Assembly: GCF_014636295.1 (NCBI RefSeq)
Contig: NZ_BMEC01000005.1
Coordinates: 310,001 to 374,000, forward strand
Reading direction: 5' to 3'
DNA from: Marivirga lumbricoides
Lineage (GTDB): Bacteria > Bacteroidota > Bacteroidia > Cytophagales > Cyclobacteriaceae
DNA: 64,000 nucleotides
Below are positions 8,563 to 17,523 of this stretch, in pieces. Each line of letters opens with the position of its first letter. Positions within the stretch are counted from its first letter, which is position 1. Position numbers and translations under genes: made by a program. Below the pieces are notes generated by a model, which did no database searches, had not been told where the DNA came from, and worked only from the letters and a program-made list of their open reading frames with translations.

Positions 8563-9675
8563 TTAATCCTGAGGGAAAATCAATTTAAAAATAGTACCCT
8601 GATCTTTATTGCTGGTTACCTGTACATCACCCTCATGCGCTTTAACTACTTCTTTCACAAAAGCAAGCCCTATTCCCCAACCTTTTCTTGTGCCGTCTAC
8701 CTGGTAATATCTGTTGAAAATGTTCTGAAGTACTTTATCCGGAATTACTTTCCCATAATTCTGAACAGAAATAATGAGCTTATTTTCTTCAAGCAGGCAT
8801 GAAATTGTTATTTTGCTTTCAGTTTCCCCATGCTTTAGTGCATTGTTCATTAGATTGTTGAAAGCACGCCTGAAAAGTTCCAAATCAATTTCCACATATA
8901 AATCATCAACTTCTGACTGTAGTTCTATTTCCACCTTTTGGGAAACCTCATAAACATTTATTTCATTTCTTAATTCTTCCAGTATATTAAACTTGCTTAT
9001 ATAAACAGGTACTTTTTCATTTGTGCCAATTTTACCGACATCTAAAAAATCCTTAATAAGCATTTCTGCCTGGTTGGCACTGGTTTTTAATATCCTAAGA
9101 ATTTGACTTACTTCTCCTACATCCAAATCTTTTTCCAGCAGGTTAATACATCCTTTAATATTGTTTAATGGACTATTAAGATCATGGGAAATAGATTGGA
9201 TAAATTCTTCCCTGTTATCATCTTCCAGTTCCAGGTCATTCGCTTTTTTCTCAGCTACCTTTCTTGCATCTACCTGGACTCCTTGTTTAACTATGTAAAA
9301 TATTTCTGCCGCTTGTTCTATAGCCTGGTCTATTACAAGCATAATTGCATCCCTTTCTTTGGGTGGAGTTAGTTCGTGCTCATCCAACAGGTGAAGGATA
9401 GTTATTTTTAGCAAATTGTACTCTCTTATGATATGCCGTAATGAATAGTTTCTAAAGGAGGCTCTTTGCTGACCGTGTTCCTGGCTATTATGATTAACTT
9501 CCTCCTGATTATCCGATTTTAAATTTACTACAATGGCTTTTAAAAGGTTTGGGACACTGTTTTCAATGGCAGATTTGTCGTATTGACTTATTACGGGCAT
9601 TTTTTCTTTCAGTGATTGCATCCAATTCGAAAGAATTTGATCCTGTTGGGAATTAATAATATCTGCTGTTGACAT
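8563..9675 (-). CDS. Sensor histidine kinase with RsbRD-like N-terminal domain
   Basis: A 370-residue cytoplasmic histidine kinase. Residues 5 to about 130 are helical and resemble the RsbRD N-terminal sensory domain (ILSNWMQSL ... YSLRHIIREYNLLK). The dimerisation domain has the phosphoacceptor His164 (SISHDLNSPL). The catalytic domain has an N box (FNNLMNNALKHGE) and a G box (GWGIGLAFVKEVV). There is no membrane segment, and no response regulator is adjacent, so the partner is elsewhere. It is divergent from the AAA+ gene across a 301-base gap, so a regulatory link with that cluster is possible but unproven. Confidence 0.85.
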   Translation of the reverse strand: MSTADIINSQQDQILSNWMQSLKEKMPVISQYDKSAIENSVPNLLKAIVVNLKSDNQEEVNHNSQEHGQQRASFRNYSLRHIIREYNLLKITILHLLDEHELTPPKERDAIMLVIDQAIEQAAEIFYIVKQGVQVDARKVAEKKANDLELEDDNREEFIQSISHDLNSPLNNIKGCINLLEKDLDVGEVSQILRILKTSANQAEMLIKDFLDVGKIGTNEKVPVYISKFNILEELRNEINVYEVSQKVEIELQSEVDDLYVEIDLELFRRAFNNLMNNALKHGETESKITISCLLEENKLIISVQNYGKVIPDKVLQNIFNRYYQVDGTRKGWGIGLAFVKEVVKAHEGDVQVTSNKDQGTIFKLIFPQD

Positions 9676-9976
9676 ATTGTTTTTTGAATTATTTTAATAG
9701 TACCTCCATGCTTTTGGTTACATGTAGAATAAATATGAAACCCTGATTGCTTATTCTATTACCTGAGAAAAGTTGTTTTTATAAATTTCGATAATTAATT
9801 ATTGGATTTCAACTTCTCTAACGGATATGATTTTATTTAGATATATTAAATAATTGATGCATCTGTATTTTAATCCTGGCAAGGAGATCAATTAAATCGC
9901 TTTTATAGTCAATTTTTTATAAATATTATTAAATTGCCGACCGTTAATTATTTATCTAAAGCAAGTATTTCCTTTA
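9676..9976. other. Divergent intergenic region
   Basis: A 301-base AT-rich gap between the histidine kinase and the AAA+ ATPase genes. It must hold both promoters, but I find no exact TAnnTTTG box on either strand; the nearest is TAAATTTC around 9781. No gene or strong hairpin is seen. Confidence 0.4.
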
Positions 9977-11455
9977 ATGAAAAATAATTCTGACTCTTCA
10001 GCTGAATTAATCAGTCAGGAGTTTATGCACATGTTGAACCTCTTAGCTGTAAGAGCCAGCTCATTTTGTAAGCAACTAAATGGAGATAATAGATTTATAC
10101 AATCTGTAAATGAATATGCTTTAAAGGGAGGAACTGATGGGGTTAAAACTGAGCATATTTTTATGGCTGACTTCATCACCTTTATTAATGGTTTTATTCA
10201 GCTTCCAGATAAAAAAGCGCATTCAGTTGCTCATTTTACGCTAATTTACTTTTATGAGTTTCTGCAAGGGAAGGATTTAAATAAAAAGTATAGTTTAAAC
10301 GAACTACGGACCCTTACTCTTTCTGTACAATTTAATAAAAATGTTAAGCTAATAAAAGACACGCCTTTCTTTCCTATTTTAAATGAAATGGAAGGGGAGT
10401 TTATGGTTGCTGCTGGTTTAGCAAAGATGAAGAGTGAATACCTTCCTGTTTATGCGGCAATAATGAATGGTATACTATCTCTGATAGTAAAATCTGATGG
10501 TGAAATCAGTGCTGAAGAGAAAGCATTTATGCACGGAATTATTCATAAGCTAAATAATCCAAATATTATTGAAGGGAGCTCTGAATTACAAGGTATACCT
10601 GAAAATGATACTCTGGAACTTGCTCTTGATGAGCTTAACTCCTTAATAGGGATGGAGGAGATAAAGAAAAGTGTACTAGATTTAACGAATTTCTTAAAAG
10701 TTCAGAGAATAAGAGAAGAAAAAGGTCTTAAGGCATCAAAAAATGCACTCCATTCAGTATTTATGGGACCTCCCGGAACAGGTAAAACTACTATAGCACG
10801 TTTGCTTGGAAGGATATATAAGCATTTAGGTTATTTAGAAAAAGGCCATGTGATAGAGACTGACAGAGCTGGTTTAGTTGCTGGATATGTAGGGCAAACG
10901 GCTATAAAAACCAAAGAAATAATTGAGAAGGCACATGGAGGAGTACTTTTTATAGATGAAGCCTATTCATTATCAACAGGAGGTTTTAATGATTATGGGC
11001 AGGAAGCTGTTGAAATTCTGCTCAAGCGAATGGAAGATAAAAGGGGAGATTTGGTAGTGGTGGCAGCAGGATATCCAGATGAAATGGAAGATTTCATTCA
11101 ATCTAACCCGGGTTTGCAATCTCGCTTTAATCGCTATTTTAAGTTTGATCACTTCTCGCCTGAGGCATTACTCAATATTTTTAAAATGTATGTAAGTAAA
11201 GCTGATTTTAAACTAACTGAAGATGCCGAGGAAAAGGTAACGGAAATAATTGATAGAGTATATGAAAAGAGGCATAAGTCCTTCGGTAATGCCAGAACTA
11301 TGCGCAATTTATTTGAAAACATTATTGAGAAACAGGCCAATAGAATAGTGGAAATTACACCTGTTACTAACGAATTATTAATGACGATAACAGAAGAAGA
11401 TGTGCCTGAGGTATTAAAGGCAGTAAACAGTATTAATTTATTTAATGAGGGGTAA
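9977..11455 (+). CDS. AAA+ ATPase, CbbX/SpoVK-like, with TerB-like N-terminal region
   Basis: A 492-residue ATPase. Residues 1 to about 200 are helical; the part around residues 155-195 (NGILSLIVKSDGEISAEEKAFM) resembles a TerB/TerB-like acidic helical module. The AAA+ core has Walker A GPPGTGKT at 264-271, Walker B VLFIDEA at 323-329 and a sensor/arginine-finger region NPGLQSRFNRYF. The core is closest to the CbbX/SpoVK/EccA group, which remodel protein complexes. It is the first gene of a seven-gene collinear cluster and would be the motor. Five bases separate it from the next gene. Confidence 0.85.
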   Translation: MKNNSDSSAELISQEFMHMLNLLAVRASSFCKQLNGDNRFIQSVNEYALKGGTDGVKTEHIFMADFITFINGFIQLPDKKAHSVAHFTLIYFYEFLQGKDLNKKYSLNELRTLTLSVQFNKNVKLIKDTPFFPILNEMEGEFMVAAGLAKMKSEYLPVYAAIMNGILSLIVKSDGEISAEEKAFMHGIIHKLNNPNIIEGSSELQGIPENDTLELALDELNSLIGMEEIKKSVLDLTNFLKVQRIREEKGLKASKNALHSVFMGPPGTGKTTIARLLGRIYKHLGYLEKGHVIETDRAGLVAGYVGQTAIKTKEIIEKAHGGVLFIDEAYSLSTGGFNDYGQEAVEILLKRMEDKRGDLVVVAAGYPDEMEDFIQSNPGLQSRFNRYFKFDHFSPEALLNIFKMYVSKADFKLTEDAEEKVTEIIDRVYEKRHKSFGNARTMRNLFENIIEKQANRIVEITPVTNELLMTITEEDVPEVLKAVNSINLFNEG

Positions 11456-11460
11456 ATAAA

Positions 11461-11961
11461 ATGACGGTAAAAGATTTATTAAATATGCTAAGCGATAATC
11501 AATATATTATTCTTGGTTATTTCCTTATGCTCTTAATCAGTACAATTATACTAGCAGCCATAGTAAAGAAAACAAATTTTAGTTATTTAAAATATGTTGC
11601 CAGTATTTTGGTATATGGTGCATGCATTCCCGGCATATTTGCTACCATGGTTACATGTTACTTGTTTTTTATAGCAAAGGCTGATTTATTGCATCTCAAC
11701 GTAACCGTTTATTTCCTTCCAATAGTTTTTATGGTGATTATTCTGCTGATTATGAATAGAAGGATAGGGATGAAGTCGATTCCAGGTTTTGGAAGACTTT
11801 CTGCTTTAATGTTAATAATTGGGTTGTCATTTTTAATCTTATTTATAATTCAGCGCACTTATTTCGGAGTTGTATTTATGGGAGGTTTTGTGCAATTACT
11901 AGTTGCTTTTGCTATACTGTTTTTTATCCTAAAATATGCGTGGTCTAAGCTTGTGAGGTAG
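11461..11961 (+). CDS. Four- to five-helix membrane protein, unknown
   Basis: A 166-residue integral membrane protein with roughly five hydrophobic segments (starting IILGYFLMLLISTIILAAIV and ending LLVAFAILFFILKYAW) and little soluble domain. No family is recognised. It begins five bases after the AAA+ stop codon, so it is co-translated with it and probably provides its membrane anchor or partner. The following gap of 134 bases contains a candidate internal promoter. Confidence 0.65.
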   Translation: MTVKDLLNMLSDNQYIILGYFLMLLISTIILAAIVKKTNFSYLKYVASILVYGACIPGIFATMVTCYLFFIAKADLLHLNVTVYFLPIVFMVIILLIMNRRIGMKSIPGFGRLSALMLIIGLSFLILFIIQRTYFGVVFMGGFVQLLVAFAILFFILKYAWSKLVR

Positions 11962-12038
11962 CATTTAGTTTGCACTATTTTGAAATATAATTAATTCAAG
12001 AAAATTGAAATCTTTAAAAATAATGTACTAAAATGATA

Positions 12039-12046
12039 TAAATTTG
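12039..12046 (+). promoter_or_regulatory. Candidate internal promoter -7 box
   Basis: TAAATTTG fits TAnnTTTG and lies about 50 bases before the start of the 230-residue coiled-coil gene, in the only long gap of the cluster. The upstream -33 box is poor. It suggests the last five genes can be expressed separately from the ATPase. Confidence 0.35.
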
Positions 12047-12095
12047 ACTTTTTGTATTACATATTTATTGCTATTTTTGATTATTCTAAAATATT

Positions 12096-12788
12096 ATGTC
12101 TAAAGAAAAATTTGACTGGAAATCTCTTTTTATTAAAGTTGAAGACAGTAAAAACGAAGAACCCGTTAAAAAAGAGCAGGAAGGTGGAAGGTCTAAATCC
12201 TCTACCAGTTTTCCTGATTCTGGAGGTAGTCCTCAGAAATTCCCCAAAAAAGCACCTACTCCTACTGATGTAAGTGAATCCGTTTTGAATACAGTTATTG
12301 AAATGTATGAAGCAGGTTTTCAAAGCTTAAACAGGCCGGGTTATGATTTTTATGAATTTTTTAAAGCGATCAATTCAGTAAAGTCACATGAACCTGGTGT
12401 TTACAAAATGGCTTTCACCATGGCAAAGGGTGTAGACTCTAAAGTTAGTAAAGAATTTCTGTTGGAGCAGGCTGGTTTTTATATTAATGAGATCAATAAA
12501 GTTCATCAAAAATATGAAACTCAGGGTAGGGAGAAAAAAGCTCAAATTCAAGATAGTCAAAAAGTACAGAAGGAGAATTTAGTAAATGAGATTTCAAGTC
12601 TTGAAAAGAAGTTAAAGGATATCCAATCGCAAATTGTCAATAAAAAGAAGGACTTACAATCTATTGACATCACTATGCTGGCTGAAATCTCTGAAATTGA
12701 TCAAAAGATTACAGCAAATGACGTAGCTAAGTCAAAAATCCTTGAATCTATCACTGAAGTAGAAGAAGGCATTAAAAAGAACTTATAA
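12096..12788 (+). CDS. Coiled-coil protein, unknown
   Basis: A 230-residue soluble protein. Residues 20-60 are a disordered, charged Ser/Pro/Lys linker, residues 60-140 are a compact helical region (ESVLNTVIEMYEAGFQSLNRPGYDFYEFF), and residues 145-230 are a strong coiled coil rich in Lys/Glu/Gln. No family is recognised with certainty. It is followed after 13 bases by a second coiled-coil protein with membrane segments, and the two likely pair through their coiled coils. It has no catalytic motif. Confidence 0.65.
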   Translation: MSKEKFDWKSLFIKVEDSKNEEPVKKEQEGGRSKSSTSFPDSGGSPQKFPKKAPTPTDVSESVLNTVIEMYEAGFQSLNRPGYDFYEFFKAINSVKSHEPGVYKMAFTMAKGVDSKVSKEFLLEQAGFYINEINKVHQKYETQGREKKAQIQDSQKVQKENLVNEISSLEKKLKDIQSQIVNKKKDLQSIDITMLAEISEIDQKITANDVAKSKILESITEVEEGIKKNL

Positions 12789-12801
12789 TTTTTAACTGAA
12801 G

Positions 12802-13923
12802 ATGAATAAAAAAGAATCGAAAAGCCATGTCTTAGACCTTCCTATTCTAAAACATTTCGATGATGAAAAGGGGGAAATTTCTTTAAACCCTAACAATTGG
12901 AGAAATGGTGAAAAAGGATTGAATGCGCTTTTAAAGATTGCGTTATTTGGTGGATTAGGCTATGCAGCATGGGTGTACGTTTTACCTCCCTTATTTACTG
13001 CTTTAGGTCAAATTATCGCGTTAGCTGGTGTAGCTGTCTTTCTAATTTTCTTTGTGCTGATGCTTCCCGTCATCTTTAAAGGTCTTAGAAGAGCTACCCG
13101 TGCAATTCACAAATCTCTGATAAGACATGATCCATTTGGTGAATTGCAGGAGCAAAAAATGAAAATGCTTAAGAACAGAAAGATCTTCATCGATTCGAAA
13201 GCAAAAATTAAAGCTTTGAAAAATACTATGGAAGCTGAAGCTTTTAAATCAGAAAAGGAGGCTAAAGACTTTCAGGACCAGGTTATTGTGCTACAGAAGC
13301 AGGCTCAAAAGATCAAATCAGATATGGAAGCCATAATTGCTGAAAAGGGAAATGCTGGAAAGGATACAGATGAATATGTGGAATTACATAGCAGTCTTGC
13401 CAAAAAACTTTCTCAGTCGCAAAGGATTTCACATCAATTGGAGCAAAGCAAAACCTTTGTTCAGAAATATGGAAGCAGGGCTAACATAATGGGTAAGCTG
13501 GATAGAAAGCTAACATTAGCAGGTACTGCCATTGATATTAAAATTTCAGATTTCGAAGTTACTATCAAAATGCTTGAGAAAGAATACGAGTTTGCAAAAA
13601 CTGCTAAAGCAGCAACAGATGGGGCTAAATCTGCAATGCTTTTCACAAAAGATTGGGAGCTGGAATATGCATTGGATGTAGTTACTGAAACAATTGCTAT
13701 GGATATAGCAAAAACTCAGGAAAACCTGTCAGATATTGATATGCTCACTTCTAAATATGATGTGAATAGCGATGAACTTTACTCTCAGTTAGATACCCTG
13801 GCAGATAAAATAAAAACCGGGGAGGACTATATACCTGAATCTAAGAAATACAATAATCCTAACTATAAATTAACACAAGAAGATAAACAGGCCGGAGGTG
13901 GTTTCGGAAACATGTTTGATTAA
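12802..13923 (+). CDS. Membrane protein with long PspA-like coiled coil
   Basis: A 373-residue protein. Two hydrophobic segments at about residues 36-95 (ALFGGLGYAAWVYVLPPLF and ALAGVAVFLIFFVLMLPVIF) are followed by a long helical coiled coil from about residue 105 to 330 and a Gly-rich tail (GGGFGNMFD). The helical part resembles PspA/ESCRT-III-like proteins in composition and heptad pattern, but I see no diagnostic motif, so that is a resemblance only. It lies between the soluble coiled-coil protein and the SBP-OmpA fusion. Confidence 0.65.
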   Translation: MNKKESKSHVLDLPILKHFDDEKGEISLNPNNWRNGEKGLNALLKIALFGGLGYAAWVYVLPPLFTALGQIIALAGVAVFLIFFVLMLPVIFKGLRRATRAIHKSLIRHDPFGELQEQKMKMLKNRKIFIDSKAKIKALKNTMEAEAFKSEKEAKDFQDQVIVLQKQAQKIKSDMEAIIAEKGNAGKDTDEYVELHSSLAKKLSQSQRISHQLEQSKTFVQKYGSRANIMGKLDRKLTLAGTAIDIKISDFEVTIKMLEKEYEFAKTAKAATDGAKSAMLFTKDWELEYALDVVTETIAMDIAKTQENLSDIDMLTSKYDVNSDELYSQLDTLADKIKTGEDYIPESKKYNNPNYKLTQEDKQAGGGFGNMFD

Positions 13924-13937
13924 AATCACAAAAAAAA

Positions 13938-15752
13938 ATGGGAAAAATTCTACGAACATCAAAATTAACTACTTTATCAGAATTGATAATAGTGATAGTG
14001 GTAATAGGAGGTATTTTAGGTGCCGTTTACTACTTTTCACCCGGCCTTAGAGTGGGAGAGGCCAAGCAATTGGATAAACTAAATATTGATAACCAGGAAG
14101 TAAATAACGTTACGGCAGTTGAAAAGCTTCCGCTTCCTTCCAAAAGAAGGTCTTCATTAGTTGAGGATAAACCACTTGTTAAAATTGCAGCTTATGCCTG
14201 GAATGCGCAATCTGGAATAATAGTTTCTAATGGAGGAGCTTTAACTACTGAAGGCTCATTAATGGAGAAAAACGGAGTTAATCTTGAAATTGTTCGTCAG
14301 GATTGGCTTTCAGAACTTCGTAACATGCAAATGAAGTTTGTTGAAGAGTTTGATAGAGGCGAAGAGTTTCCGGATGCTGATAAAAGTGCATTTGCCATTA
14401 TGATGATGGGGGATGGTGCTCCTTTTTATATCAGTACAATGCAACAGGCACTTGATGATAAATTTGGAAAAGATAAATACCATGTACAAGTAGTGGGTGC
14501 TGTAGGTTTGAGCTATGGAGAAGATAAATTAATTGGCCCGCCAAGCTGGAAAGTTGATCCTAAGAGTATGAAAGGAGCATTAATTTCTGCGGTATTGGGT
14601 GATGGTGACTGGGTAACTGCTGTTAACTATGCTTTTGCCAATGGGTTAAAAGTAAACCCTGATGTAACCACTTACGATCCGGAAGCTGTAAATTTCTATC
14701 CTTCACAGGATGATGATTATATTAAATCTGCTGAGGAATTGATTAAATCTCAGAAAGCAGGTTGGACAGTTCCTTTAAAAGAAGTGAATAATGGTAAATT
14801 AACTGGCAAAACTATTAATAAAAAGGTTGATGGATGTGCTACCTGGACACCAGGTGATAAGATGGTTTTTGATGAATTAAGTGGTTTTACGGACATTGTT
14901 TCTACCAAGGAATTTAATAACCAAATGGCTACCACCGTAATAGCTGTAAAAGAATGGGCAGTTAAACACCCTGATATTGTAAGTAGTATTTTAAAATCTG
15001 CTTTAACAGCATCCAATCAAATGAAGCAATACGATGAATGGAGTGTTCGTGCTTCTGAAGCTGTCGCTGCAACTTATGATTTGGAAACCCCAAAATATTG
15101 GTACGATATGTTTAAGGGACAAAAGGGTACTAAAAATGGTATTGAATATAATATGGGAGGATCCAGAGTGTTTAACTATGCGGATGTAATGCAATATTAT
15201 GGAATTACAGATGGTACCAACAGGTATAAAGCAGTTTATAACCAGGTATCTTCTTATCTAAGTGAGCTTAATCCATTTGGCTTTAATGAATCCGTTAAAA
15301 GGATAGTACCATATGATGAGGCTGTTAACTTATATTTCATCAAAAATATTAATGATATTGATGCCGGAGCTGCCTATAAAGCTGATTATTCACAAACCGC
15401 TAATGAAGTTATTGCTTCAGGAGAATGGAATATTAATTTTGAAACTGCAAGTGCTACTATTTCTTCTTCTTCAGAGAAGACATTAGAAACCATTTACAAC
15501 CTTTTAATTCAGGCGGAAGACACTAAGCTCAAGCTTGATGGACATACGGATGATACAGGTTCTGCGGAAGCTAATTATGATTTATCTCAGAGGAGAGCAC
15601 AATCTGTAGTTAATTTTTTAAGAAGTAAAGGGATTCCTCAATCAAGATTTCAGAGTGTTATAGGAAAAGGAGAAGATGAGCCTATAGCGAATAATGCGAC
15701 AAGCAGCGGTAGAGCCAAGAACAGAAGAGTAGTAATTACATTACTAAAGTAA
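13938..15752 (+). CDS. ABC substrate-binding protein fused to OmpA peptidoglycan-binding domain
   Basis: A 604-residue protein. An N-terminal membrane anchor (about residues 14-36) is followed by a periplasmic substrate-binding domain of about 400 residues (VKIAAYAWNAQSGIIVSNGG ... QMATTVIAVKEWAVKHPDIV), which reads like the NMT1/TauA (nitrate/taurine-type) class. The last 110 residues are an OmpA C-terminal domain: LDGHTDDTGSAEANYDLSQR around residue 535 and SGRAKNRRVVI at the end, both diagnostic for peptidoglycan binding. So the binding protein is tethered to both the inner membrane and the cell wall. The cognate permease and ATPase genes follow directly. This fusion is unusual for a transporter and suggests sensing or envelope anchoring. 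Confidence 0.82.
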   Translation: MGKILRTSKLTTLSELIIVIVVIGGILGAVYYFSPGLRVGEAKQLDKLNIDNQEVNNVTAVEKLPLPSKRRSSLVEDKPLVKIAAYAWNAQSGIIVSNGGALTTEGSLMEKNGVNLEIVRQDWLSELRNMQMKFVEEFDRGEEFPDADKSAFAIMMMGDGAPFYISTMQQALDDKFGKDKYHVQVVGAVGLSYGEDKLIGPPSWKVDPKSMKGALISAVLGDGDWVTAVNYAFANGLKVNPDVTTYDPEAVNFYPSQDDDYIKSAEELIKSQKAGWTVPLKEVNNGKLTGKTINKKVDGCATWTPGDKMVFDELSGFTDIVSTKEFNNQMATTVIAVKEWAVKHPDIVSSILKSALTASNQMKQYDEWSVRASEAVAATYDLETPKYWYDMFKGQKGTKNGIEYNMGGSRVFNYADVMQYYGITDGTNRYKAVYNQVSSYLSELNPFGFNESVKRIVPYDEAVNLYFIKNINDIDAGAAYKADYSQTANEVIASGEWNINFETASATISSSSEKTLETIYNLLIQAEDTKLKLDGHTDDTGSAEANYDLSQRRAQSVVNFLRSKGIPQSRFQSVIGKGEDEPIANNATSSGRAKNRRVVITLLK

Positions 15753-15802
15753 TTAATGCATGAATGAAACGGTATTGCCCGTTTCATTCTGCTTTCAAAA
15801 TT

Positions 15803-16573
15803 ATGAAACATCTAATCAAACCATTTGAAGAGGTTGGAAAGAATACCTTTCGAATGATCATTCTGTTCTGGGTAGTATCTCTTTTTCTTTTTTGGTTCAT
15901 AGGAAGCAGTGGAGAAAGACACCTGTTCCCTTCACCACAGCAAGTTCTTACCGGTTTCGTAGAATTGTATAACGAGGGCCTTGTGGTTCACATCGGAAGT
16001 TCGTTGTGGCTTTGCTTTGTTGCAATATTAATTGCAGTAATCATTTCTTTAATTATATCCTATCTATCAACAATTCCTATTGTTAATCCTATAGCAAATG
16101 CTGTTAGCAAGCTACGTTATTTACCACTTACCGGTATTACTTTTTATCTGGCTATATTAATAAGTGATGCTAGAACAATGCAGATTTGGGTGCTTGTAAC
16201 ATTTATGAGTACTTACCTAACAACTTCATTACTAAGTATGGTAAGTTCTATAAGAAAAGAAGAGTTTGATCATGCAAGATCTTTACAGTGCAATAGGTGG
16301 GAAGTTTTGTGGGAAGTAGTCGTAAAAGGAAGAATAGATCATGTAATTGAAGTAATAAGACAAAATTTGGCTATTGTTTGGATGATGTTAGTAACAGTGG
16401 AGTCCATCTTAGTGGCTGCTGGAGGTCTTGGTTTTCTTATTAAAAACTCTGACAAATTCATGAACCATGGACGAATTATTGCTTTACAAATAGTTATTTT
16501 GGGATTAGGTTTATCCATTGACTTTGTCTTGAATTTTATTAGAAAAACATTCTTCAGGTATTCCAAATTATAA
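15803..16573 (+). CDS. ABC transporter permease
   Basis: A permease of about 256 residues with six hydrophobic segments, of the BPD/SsuC-TauC class. The EAA-type loop is at SSIRKEEFDHARSLQCNRWEVLWEVVV, the coupling site for the ATPase. I prefer the ATG at 15803 because the upstream 13 residues (from an ATG at 15764) are polar and unlike the family; neither start has a clear Shine-Dalgarno site. The stop is two bases before the ATPase gene. The substrate is unknown. Confidence 0.8.
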   Translation: MKHLIKPFEEVGKNTFRMIILFWVVSLFLFWFIGSSGERHLFPSPQQVLTGFVELYNEGLVVHIGSSLWLCFVAILIAVIISLIISYLSTIPIVNPIANAVSKLRYLPLTGITFYLAILISDARTMQIWVLVTFMSTYLTTSLLSMVSSIRKEEFDHARSLQCNRWEVLWEVVVKGRIDHVIEVIRQNLAIVWMMLVTVESILVAAGGLGFLIKNSDKFMNHGRIIALQIVILGLGLSIDFVLNFIRKTFFRYSKL

Positions 16574-16575
16574 AA

Positions 16576-17403
16576 ATGAGCTATAGTAAAGAAAATACAC
16601 TTCTTTATGTAGAAAACCTTAGTGTGGCCTACGGAGATAAAGTGATAATAAAAGATATTAATTTTGTTGAAAATGACATAGTTAGGGAAGGAAGTACAAC
16701 CGGTCAGGTCATTTGTTTTGTAGGAAGATCGGGAAGAGGTAAATCTACTCTTTTTAGGGCGTTAACAGGCCTTGTAAAACCTACCACTGGCAAAATATTG
16801 ATAGCTGATACTCTTACGGAAGGAGGAAATGATGCAAAAGAAGTTTGTGAAGGAGATGTAGGCTTTGTGGACCAAAAATATACGCTTTTTAGAAACAAAA
16901 CTGTCTATGAGGCTTTAACCTTTGCTTTAAGAAAGCAAAAGCTTAGTAAAGAAGAGAAACATGAAAAGATAATCAGCTATTTGGAGGAGTGGGGTTTAGA
17001 GAAGGTAAAGGACCAATATCCTAATGAACTGTCAGGTGGCCAGCGGCAAAGAACGGCCATTATTGAGCAAATTTTTTGTTCAGGCCATTACATGGTGCTT
17101 GATGAGCCATTTTCCGGCCTTGATGTTGGTAATATAGAAGATGCTAAAAAAGCTTTTAATATGATTAGCTCTTTGCACTCTTTCAATACAATTATTTATT
17201 CCACTCATGATATTGAATTAGCAGCAGAACTGGCAGATAGTATTTATGTAATTGGTTATCCTACAATAGATGGAGAACACGCTAATTATGGTACTATTGT
17301 TAAACATTTTGATATGAAGGAGTTAGGGTTAGCATGGAAAGAATTTGGTCTCGGACATATTGAAGTAGTGAAACAGATAAAAGCTGCTATGCTAGCTTCT
17401 TAA
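16576..17403 (+). CDS. ABC transporter ATP-binding protein
   Basis: A 275-residue ATPase with Walker A GRSGRGKST, signature LSGGQRQRTAI and Walker B YMVLDEPFSGLD, then the H-loop histidine in IYSTHDIELA. Closest in style to SsuB/TauB nitrate/sulfonate-type importers. It energises the permease encoded just upstream and closes the cluster. About 120 bases of non-coding sequence follow before the next gene, with no strong terminator. Confidence 0.88.
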   Translation: MSYSKENTLLYVENLSVAYGDKVIIKDINFVENDIVREGSTTGQVICFVGRSGRGKSTLFRALTGLVKPTTGKILIADTLTEGGNDAKEVCEGDVGFVDQKYTLFRNKTVYEALTFALRKQKLSKEEKHEKIISYLEEWGLEKVKDQYPNELSGGQRQRTAIIEQIFCSGHYMVLDEPFSGLDVGNIEDAKKAFNMISSLHSFNTIIYSTHDIELAAELADSIYVIGYPTIDGEHANYGTIVKHFDMKELGLAWKEFGLGHIEVVKQIKAAMLAS

Positions 17404-17523
17404 GTTGATTATTATAACGTCTCGCTTTTACAAATGGTAAGAGCTGAGGCTTTATAAATTTTTTCATGAGTGTAACATTTCTGATGTTTTTGGTACTAAG
17501 AGGAAACTTAAAATCAAAAACTC

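Noticed and set aside
12052-12323. Frames on both strands before the coiled-coil gene
   Set aside because: They are shadows of the gene starting at 12096 and are rich in Lys/Asn/Phe without any pattern.
12802-13923. Assignment as TelA-type toxic-anion resistance protein
   Set aside because: TerB-like part in the neighbour suggests it, but the characteristic TelA sequence is not visible; only a general coiled-coil resemblance remains.
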